Below are positions 5,934-11,994 of a stretch of DNA of 11,994 bases, in pieces. This DNA comes from Melioribacteraceae bacterium (GTDB lineage: Bacteria; Bacteroidota; Ignavibacteria; Ignavibacteriales; Melioribacteraceae). The notes under the pieces were generated by a model. The model saw only the letters and a program-made list of their open reading frames with translations. It had not been told where the DNA came from and did not search any database. A program made the translations under genes and the position numbers. The first letter of the stretch is position 1; each line of letters opens with the position of its first letter. The stretch covers positions 1 to 11,994 of the forward strand of contig WFQV01000384.1 in NCBI GenBank assembly GCA_015486905.1, in the 5' to 3' direction.

Positions 5934-8618
5934 ATGAAGCAATTATTACTGTTATTTAGCGTAGTTGTTTTTTCCGTTTCAAGTACGTTGTTTGCCGGCA
6001 CTACAGGCAAGCTAACCGGTAAAGTCACCGATAAAGAAACCGGTGAGCCGTTACCTTTCGTTAACATTACGATTGAAGGAACGATGCTTGGTGCGGCAAC
6101 GGATTTAAACGGCAAATATGTAATATTGAACATTCCGCCGGGAGTTTACAACGTAAAGGCGCAATACATTGGTTACCAATCAGTACTGGTTGAGAAGGTA
6201 AGAATTTCAGTTGATTTGACAACCAGACAGGATTTCCAATTGGCCCCAACCACTGTTAAACTTGGCGAAGTGGTTGTAACCAGTGGGAAAGAGCTGATTC
6301 GTAAAGATGTAACAGCCACCGAAGCTCGCGTTACGGCGAGCCAAATTAAAAATCTTCCGGTTGCGGAACTTAGTGACGTTCTACAGTTGCAAGCGGGCGT
6401 TACCCGCGGTGCCGGAGGTGAATTTCACATCCGCGGCGGTCGTTCGTCCGAAATAGCTTACTGGGTTAACGGTATTTCAATTACCGATGCTTACGACAAC
6501 AGTCAAGGAATTGAAATAGACAACAGCTCGGTACAAGAACTTCAAGTAATTAGCGGTACGTTCAATGCCGAGTACGGACAGGCAATGTCAGGAATTGTAA
6601 ACACCGTTACCAAAGAAGGCGGACAAAATTATTCTGTTTTCTTCCGCACCTATTCGGGAGATTATGTAAGTAATTTTACGCGTGTTTTTAAATACATTGA
6701 TCATATTAACCCATTTGCCAACTACAGTTTTGAAGGTAACTTAGGCGGTCCTCTTCCGTTCACAAATAAAAAAGTAAGATTTTTTATTAACGGGCGCTAC
6801 AATTATGCCGATGGCTATCTTTACGGTTTTAGGAAATATTCCACTACGGGTCAGAAATTAGACGGTAAAGCCGTACCGATGAATTGGAGTAAACGTTGGA
6901 TGGGGCAGGCGAACATCAGCTATTACGCCTCCAAATATTTTAAGTTTAATTTTGAAGGACTTTACTCCAAGAAAAATTACCAGGATTACAACCATTTCTT
7001 TAAATGGGAACCCGACGGAAATCCTTTTAAGTTCGACAATAGTTACAGTTCAACTTTTACAATGACGCACACGTTTTCTTCGTCATCTTTCTACACTTTG
7101 AAGGCATCCGTTTTTGACAGACAATTTAAATCGTATCTGTACGAAAATCCTTACGACCCGCGATATTTGCACCCCGACTCTCTTCATACCGTTGGGTATG
7201 CTTTTTCTACCAAAGGTACGGATTTGGGAAGATTTTTCCGTGAGACGCAAACGTTTGTGGGTAAAGGCGATTTTACCTCACAGGTTTCCGACCACCATCT
7301 TATCAAAACGGGTTTTGAGTTTAGGAAATTTAAAATTAACGTTGACGGCTATTCTTTGCAGCCGAAATTAAATCCCGACGGAACACCTGTTGAACCTTTT
7401 GTCCCTGCCATTCCGAAACCGGACGAGCAGAACAGGGAAGTTTACGAAGCTAAACCGGTGGAAGGTTCCGCTTACGTTCAAGACAAAATTGAGTTCCAAG
7501 ATGTTATTATTAATATCGGCTTGCGTTTCGATTATTTTGACGCTAAAGGTAATGTGTTGGTTGACCCGACCGACCCCAACATTTATTTGCCTTTACGTCC
7601 CGGCTTGGATTCGCTAACTCTTGCACAGCGCAGACCTTATTTCTACAAAAAATCAACCCCGAAATACCAGTTAAGCCCGCGTCTCGGAATTGCTTATCCT
7701 ATTAGCGCAAACGGGGTTGTGAGATTTTCTTACGGTCATTTCTTGCAGATACCTTCGTTCATGTACTTGTTTAATAATGCTACTTACAAAGTTCCTCTTT
7801 CCGGAGACCCCGGCAGTGTTTACGGTAACCCTGATTTAAAAGCACAAAAAACAGTGATGTACGAAATAGGATTTAAGCAAGAATTTATGAATACATTTTC
7901 TTTCGATGTAACTGCTTTTTACAGAGATATTCGAAATTGGATTACCGCAGGCACAATAATCGAAACGAGGAACGGAGTTCCTTATTCGAGATACGTAAAT
8001 AAGGATTATGCAAATATTAAAGGAATTACCTTTAATTTTGACAAGAGGTTCAGCAACCATTATTCAATAAATTTTAATTATACTTATCAAGTTGCCGAGG
8101 GAAGTAACTCGCGTCCCGAGGATGAATTCTATGCACAGCGCAGCTCCCGTGAACCGGCGCTTTATCTGATTCCTCTTAACTGGGACCAACGGCATTTGTT
8201 AAATTTTAATATTTACGTTGGCGGCGATTCCTGGGGTGCAAGCCTTTTGGCTCGTTACGGAACGGGTCTGCCTTACACACCGCAAATCACACAATATTTT
8301 GCAGACCGCGGAATTACATCGGGATTCACCCGCAACAGCCGGCGCAAACCGAATCAATTCTCGATGGATTTAAGAGTTCAAAAATCTTTTAAGATTAACA
8401 AAATAAATATGACGGCATTTCTGAGAGTATTTAACTTGTTGGACAACCACGTGGTTGTTAATGTTTTTGCCGATACGGGCGATCCTGACTTTACAACCGT
8501 GGGGCAAAATATCGGAAAAGATCCCCACCGTCCGAACACAGTTCAAGAATATCTAATCAGCCCGTGGAATTACGGCGAGCCGAGAAGAGTTGAATTTGGA
8601 TTTGAGTTCAATTTCTAA
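5934..8618 (+). CDS. TonB-dependent receptor with N-terminal carboxypeptidase-regulatory-like domain
   Basis: This 894-residue outer-membrane protein is predicted to import a ligand with TonB-supplied energy. A signal peptide (residues 1-21, LFA|G) is followed by a carboxypeptidase-regulatory-like beta domain at about 23-105 (GKVTDKETGEPLPFVNI, DLNGKYVILNIPPGVYNV). Next are a possible TonB-box segment GEVVVTS (111-117), a plug domain (about 122-228: NLPVAELSDVLQLQAGV, IRGGRSSEIAYWVNG, EYGQAMSGIVNTVTK) and a beta-barrel to the end. The C-terminus EFGFEFNF ends in Phe, as is usual for BAM substrates. AAGGAG lies 7 nt before the ATG. No SusD-like lipoprotein follows, so a classic SusCD glycan system is not supported; the next gene is a large secreted protein 26 nt downstream. 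No ligand can be assigned, and I see no regulator, Fur box or riboswitch. Confidence 0.93.
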   Translation: MKQLLLLFSVVVFSVSSTLFAGTTGKLTGKVTDKETGEPLPFVNITIEGTMLGAATDLNGKYVILNIPPGVYNVKAQYIGYQSVLVEKVRISVDLTTRQDFQLAPTTVKLGEVVVTSGKELIRKDVTATEARVTASQIKNLPVAELSDVLQLQAGVTRGAGGEFHIRGGRSSEIAYWVNGISITDAYDNSQGIEIDNSSVQELQVISGTFNAEYGQAMSGIVNTVTKEGGQNYSVFFRTYSGDYVSNFTRVFKYIDHINPFANYSFEGNLGGPLPFTNKKVRFFINGRYNYADGYLYGFRKYSTTGQKLDGKAVPMNWSKRWMGQANISYYASKYFKFNFEGLYSKKNYQDYNHFFKWEPDGNPFKFDNSYSSTFTMTHTFSSSSFYTLKASVFDRQFKSYLYENPYDPRYLHPDSLHTVGYAFSTKGTDLGRFFRETQTFVGKGDFTSQVSDHHLIKTGFEFRKFKINVDGYSLQPKLNPDGTPVEPFVPAIPKPDEQNREVYEAKPVEGSAYVQDKIEFQDVIINIGLRFDYFDAKGNVLVDPTDPNIYLPLRPGLDSLTLAQRRPYFYKKSTPKYQLSPRLGIAYPISANGVVRFSYGHFLQIPSFMYLFNNATYKVPLSGDPGSVYGNPDLKAQKTVMYEIGFKQEFMNTFSFDVTAFYRDIRNWITAGTIIETRNGVPYSRYVNKDYANIKGITFNFDKRFSNHYSINFNYTYQVAEGSNSRPEDEFYAQRSSREPALYLIPLNWDQRHLLNFNIYVGGDSWGASLLARYGTGLPYTPQITQYFADRGITSGFTRNSRRKPNQFSMDLRVQKSFKINKINMTAFLRVFNLLDNHVVVNVFADTGDPDFTTVGQNIGKDPHRPNTVQEYLISPWNYGEPRRVEFGFEFNF

Positions 8619-8644
8619 AAAAAGAATTTTTCAGGAGGAAATAA

Positions 8645-11600
8645 ATGAATAAGTTTTTGAGATTTAATTTAATACTTCTTTTGATGCTTGGAACTGCTGC
8701 GTTTGCGCAAGTTTCGCACCGACACGTTCCGAGCAAGGAGCGGGGCGATGCAAGTAAACGTGCCCAAGCACAAATGGAAGGTAACAGAATTCGCACGACG
8801 GTTTTTAATTTCTGCTTTACGGGTAGAACAGGCGGGCAGTTTCCTATTTCCGTGCAAACTCCTTACGAATGGCCTAAAAATACCGGACAGGTTTATTTGG
8901 CATTACAGGCTTTGCTGATAGGAGGTGAAGTTGTTGATAGTAAAGGAGCAACGCAGCATATTATTGACGTTCCAGATTACAGAACCTCACCGCAGGGGAA
9001 ATCGTGGAACATTGAACCTGTGCCCGGCTATTACAATGAAAACCGCCCCGAGCGCTCGGTGGCTAATAGTTCCGATCCGACTACTTGGCCGAAATTTTGG
9101 CCGGATAGAATGAACGACCAAGTTGACCCGGGCTGGCCTGGTTCGTGGGACGGATATTTCGGTAAAAATATTTTTAATGCCGACCAGGAAATGTTTTACC
9201 GTGCTTCGGACGACCTTTACGACCGCTATGTTAATTATTTCCCCGATTCTACCGATTTGACAAGGAAAGGAATGGGACTGTTAATTGACGTTAGAACTTT
9301 GGCTTGGTCTCAAGTGCTTGTGCAGGACGCTCTTTACATCCTTCACACAATTAAAAACGACGGAACAAAAGATATTAAAAAAGTAGGTGTTACCATTTGG
9401 TTTGCGGACTTTGTGGGAGGCAACGGCGACTCACAGGATGATATCACCGATTTCGACTTACTCGAGGATATCTTGTGGTCAAGGGATTCGGATAATAAAG
9501 CACCGGATTTTGGAAACGATCCGGTGGGAATTGTAGCCGTCTCTTTTCTGGAAACGCCGGGAAACTCTACCGATAGAATTGACAACGACGGCGACGGCGA
9601 GGCTAACAGCCCAATCGTTCCTGCTGATTGGGTGCAAGTTGAAGGACAACCGCCCAACCCCGATGCGGATATTCCGGATAACTTAATTGACGATAACGGT
9701 AACGGATTGATTGACGAAAACCAAACCGATATTGCTTTTGGCGAACAAAAGGGTGTCGGATATGCTGACCACATTGACAATAACGGTAATGCCGAGGCGG
9801 GCGCCCCGGTTGTAACGCAAGCAATGGTTGACCTTGTTAAAAATGATAAATACAAGAGATGGCCGTTAATGGATTCGTTCCAAAACGGTAAAGTTAACCT
9901 TTTAATGGTGGAGGAAGATGACATCGGTCATGCTTTTAAAGACAACATCGATAACGACGGCGATGGCGAAGATGGAAGTCCCACGGTTACACAAGCCATG
10001 ATTGATTCCGCAGCTAAGGATGCTCCTTATTACCGTTACAAAGTTCCGGGAACGGATATCATTCTTTACGACGTAAAACAAGAAGACTTGGGTCATAAAT
10101 ACGCTGACGGAAAGGACAACGACGGCAACGGCGCTGTTGATGAGAATATGGACGAAGGAATTGACGAGATGATTGACGAGTCGCGTAGCGACGGAATTGA
10201 CAATGACGGAGATTGGAACCCCTTGACGGACGATGTGGGACTTGACGGCGTTCCCAACACGGGAGATTACGGCGAAGGGGACGGCAAACCGACTTCAGGC
10301 GCAGGCACGGGCTTGCCGGGCGAACCGGACATTGACGTTACGGACGTTTCAGAAACAGACCAAATAGGTATTACAAACGCACAAAAAATTCCTGCAGGAG
10401 GATTAAACATTAATAGTGATGCTCAAATGTGGTTCGACTTTATGATTCCCGGAAAATTCTTTTCGCCTCAGCTCGGCGCACAATCCGGTGATTACGACTT
10501 GTTCGTTTCTTCGAGTTTCTTCCCTCTTAAAGCAGGACAAACCGAACCAATTTCCATTGCCGTAATGCTTGCAAATGGTCCCAAGCAGGATCCGGACGGA
10601 CTGATTCGTAAGAAGGCAATTCTTCGTGAAAGGGTAAGAGTGCAAGAGACATACAACAACGATTACCAATTTGCCAATGCACCTTTAACCCCTACCCTTA
10701 CGGCAATTCCGGGAGATAATAAAGTAACTCTTTATTGGGACAACGTAGCCGAGAGCTCCTTCGACCGCTACATTAATAAAATAGGCGGCAATCCGCACGA
10801 TTTTGAAGGTTACAGAATTTACCGTGCCTCCGACCCGGCATTCCTTGACGCCGAAACCATTACTAACGGTTACGGTACCTTGCAATTTAAAAAGCCGATT
10901 GCAATATTCGATAAGAAAGACGGAATAATGGGTTTCGATTCGGTTGGAATTGACGGTGTGCATTATTATTTGGGGAACGATTCGGGAATTAAACACACCT
11001 TCGTGGATTCCACAGTTAAGAATGGATTCAAATATTACTACGCTCTCGTATCTTACGATTTCGGTTATCCCGAGGGGGGAATCATTCCTTCGGAATCACC
11101 GATGAGGATTTCCGTTCAACCTGACGGCAGCGTTAAAATGGGTAAAAACATTGCCGTAGTTACTCCCGAAGCCCCTGCAGCAGGTTACGTGCCTGCAACT
11201 CTCGGAAATATTCAACTACTGCAAGGTTCTACGACTGGACAAATTAGTTACAAAGTAATCGACGAAAATAAAATTAAAGACGGACACGTTTACTACATTA
11301 CTTTTGAGGATACTATTAAAGCCGCAAAAAAACCAGGTGCACAGGATACTTTGACAACTAAGAATTTCACTTTAACGGATTCGACCGACAATGTGGTTCT
11401 GATTGACAAAAGCTCGAACTTCGCTCCTGATTACGAGCAACCTATTACGGACGGCTTCCGGTTAAAATTACAAAACGAAAAATTCGTTTCGCTGAATACG
11501 AAAACTTCAACGTGGACAAGCGACTCGATTCCTCCCTTTGTATTTGAGAAATTCACATTCCTGAATGTTAGCGGTGAACCCCGCCCCAACGATTACGACA

Positions 11601-11994
11601 TCATTTTCGGAGATGTGGGGATTGACACTTCTACGGCAATGACCGTAAGCGGTTACTCTTTCCCTGCCAAACCGGTTAATTTCAAAGTTTTTAATGTGAG
11701 TGAAGATAAATTTATTAATTTCGGTTTCATGGAAGTTGACCCCTTAGGCAACGGTGACGGACGATTAACGGCAAAAGGTGCTTACAAAGATAGGATTGTA
11801 TTTATGGAACAGAATACTGCCGGCGATACAGTATTTACTTGGTGGTTCTATCTTGCTAAGGATACTACCGGCGGTTATCGTTTCCCGCAGGCAGGGGATA
11901 CGGCTCATGTAAGGCTTAAAAAACCATTCCTCTCGGATGACGTTTTCAGATTCGTTGCTCATTCGAGCAAGATTGACAAGGAAGAAGCAAGGAA
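8645..11994 (+). CDS. Large secreted protein with Asp-rich repeats and FnIII-like segment (3' end beyond window)
   Basis: An open frame runs without a stop from this ATG to the window end, giving at least 1,116 residues. AGGAGG lies 6 nt before the ATG. Residues 1-21 form a signal peptide (AFA|Q) without a lipobox, so the protein is exported but not a lipoprotein. Regions in order: an N-terminal region of unknown fold with Trp/Gly motifs DPGWPGSWDGYFG (161-173) and WFADFVGGNGDSQDD (252-266); an Asp/Asn-rich calcium-type region (about 310-560) with IDNDGDGE-like loops and an internal tandem repeat; a middle beta-rich segment; an FnIII-like segment (about 679-805, W698 in TLYWDN, YYYALVSYD near 797-805); and a further beta-rich part. 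It has a single cysteine, C57. A type IX secretion sorting domain is common on such proteins but would lie beyond the window. It probably shares a transcript with the receptor. The specific function is not recognised. Confidence 0.85.
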   Translation, partial: MNKFLRFNLILLLMLGTAAFAQVSHRHVPSKERGDASKRAQAQMEGNRIRTTVFNFCFTGRTGGQFPISVQTPYEWPKNTGQVYLALQALLIGGEVVDSKGATQHIIDVPDYRTSPQGKSWNIEPVPGYYNENRPERSVANSSDPTTWPKFWPDRMNDQVDPGWPGSWDGYFGKNIFNADQEMFYRASDDLYDRYVNYFPDSTDLTRKGMGLLIDVRTLAWSQVLVQDALYILHTIKNDGTKDIKKVGVTIWFADFVGGNGDSQDDITDFDLLEDILWSRDSDNKAPDFGNDPVGIVAVSFLETPGNSTDRIDNDGDGEANSPIVPADWVQVEGQPPNPDADIPDNLIDDNGNGLIDENQTDIAFGEQKGVGYADHIDNNGNAEAGAPVVTQAMVDLVKNDKYKRWPLMDSFQNGKVNLLMVEEDDIGHAFKDNIDNDGDGEDGSPTVTQAMIDSAAKDAPYYRYKVPGTDIILYDVKQEDLGHKYADGKDNDGNGAVDENMDEGIDEMIDESRSDGIDNDGDWNPLTDDVGLDGVPNTGDYGEGDGKPTSGAGTGLPGEPDIDVTDVSETDQIGITNAQKIPAGGLNINSDAQMWFDFMIPGKFFSPQLGAQSGDYDLFVSSSFFPLKAGQTEPISIAVMLANGPKQDPDGLIRKKAILRERVRVQETYNNDYQFANAPLTPTLTAIPGDNKVTLYWDNVAESSFDRYINKIGGNPHDFEGYRIYRASDPAFLDAETITNGYGTLQFKKPIAIFDKKDGIMGFDSVGIDGVHYYLGNDSGIKHTFVDSTVKNGFKYYYALVSYDFGYPEGGIIPSESPMRISVQPDGSVKMGKNIAVVTPEAPAAGYVPATLGNIQLLQGSTTGQISYKVIDENKIKDGHVYYITFEDTIKAAKKPGAQDTLTTKNFTLTDSTDNVVLIDKSSNFAPDYEQPITDGFRLKLQNEKFVSLNTKTSTWTSDSIPPFVFEKFTFLNVSGEPRPNDYDIIFGDVGIDTSTAMTVSGYSFPAKPVNFKVFNVSEDKFINFGFMEVDPLGNGDGRLTAKGAYKDRIVFMEQNTAGDTVFTWWFYLAKDTTGGYRFPQAGDTAHVRLKKPFLSDDVFRFVAHSSKIDKEEAR
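9572..10186 (+). repeat. Asp-rich tandem protein repeats inside the large secreted protein
   Basis: Two adjacent units at residues 373-430 (9761-9934) and 431-485 (9935-10099) align throughout: YADHIDNNGN with FKDNIDNDGD, VVTQAMVD with TVTQAMID, and EDDIGH with QEDLGH. A third, partial unit starts at 486 (YADGKDNDGNGAVDEN). A single loop IDNDGDGEANSP at 312-323 is an earlier, degenerate copy of the loop part. The DNDGDG loops resemble calcium-binding thrombospondin-type-3 or dockerin/EF-hand loops. Calcium binding is an inference from the spacing of Asp and Asn. Confidence 0.8.

Noticed and set aside
8619..8644. Terminator between the receptor and the large protein
   Set aside because: The A-run and T-run (AAAAAGAATTTTT) could make only a weak AT hairpin without a GC stem, and the following strong AGGAGG suggests continued expression.
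8688..9113. Plus-strand small ORFs near the start of the large protein, which could hint at a frameshift
   Set aside because: The frame from 8645 is open and makes sensible protein throughout, so these are out-of-frame shadows and no frameshift is needed.
9343..9924. Minus-strand 193-residue ORF opposite the large secreted protein
   Set aside because: It is a Ser/Pro-rich antisense shadow of the Asp/Asn-rich coding region, and the plus strand has an uninterrupted frame with a signal peptide and repeats.

Overview
The window looks like chromosomal DNA of a member of the Bacteroidota/Chlorobi side of the FCB group, most plausibly an Ignavibacteria-type bacterium. This is inferred from several things seen together: an AT-rich sequence, a TonB-dependent receptor with an N-terminal carboxypeptidase-regulatory-like beta domain, a very large exported protein with Asp-rich calcium-type repeats and a fibronectin-III-like segment, a type 3 RNase H, and intergenic DNA packed with small palindromes. 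No 16S rRNA or other decisive phylogenetic marker is present, so the assignment is provisional.

Left part (1-4185), all genes on the minus strand. Read in transcription order from the right: an RNase HIII gene (rnhC), then 12 nt later a 6-phosphofructokinase gene, then tRNA-Asp(GTC) closed by a strong hairpin terminator at 1971-2004. Left of this is a gene-free stretch (1147-2010). It holds a four-unit 41-bp tandem array whose units keep their flanks but carry different palindromic cores, a degenerate ATCCAA-type simple repeat, a block that can fold into two mutually exclusive hairpins, and a perfect 9-bp-arm palindrome. The left end carries a saccharopine-dehydrogenase-like NAD(P)-dependent oxidoreductase gene, followed by another copy of the palindromic repeat family.

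Right part (4247-11994), all genes on the plus strand. A putative lipoprotein with two parvulin (PpiC/SurA-type) domains comes first. After 43 nt comes an 894-residue TonB-dependent outer-membrane receptor, and after 26 nt a secreted protein of at least 1,116 residues that runs off the window. Same-strand order, short gaps and strong Shine-Dalgarno sites in front of the last two genes suggest one transcription unit. An inferred working model is that the lipoprotein assists folding of envelope proteins, the receptor imports a ligand, and the giant protein is an exported surface partner. The ligand cannot be told from the sequence.

The best candidates for something under-described are the core-swapped 41-bp tandem array and its related 2-nt-spacer palindromes, and the receptor/giant-protein pair with its 55-58-residue Asp-rich tandem repeat. 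There is no CRISPR array, transposase, integrase or riboswitch that I can support.
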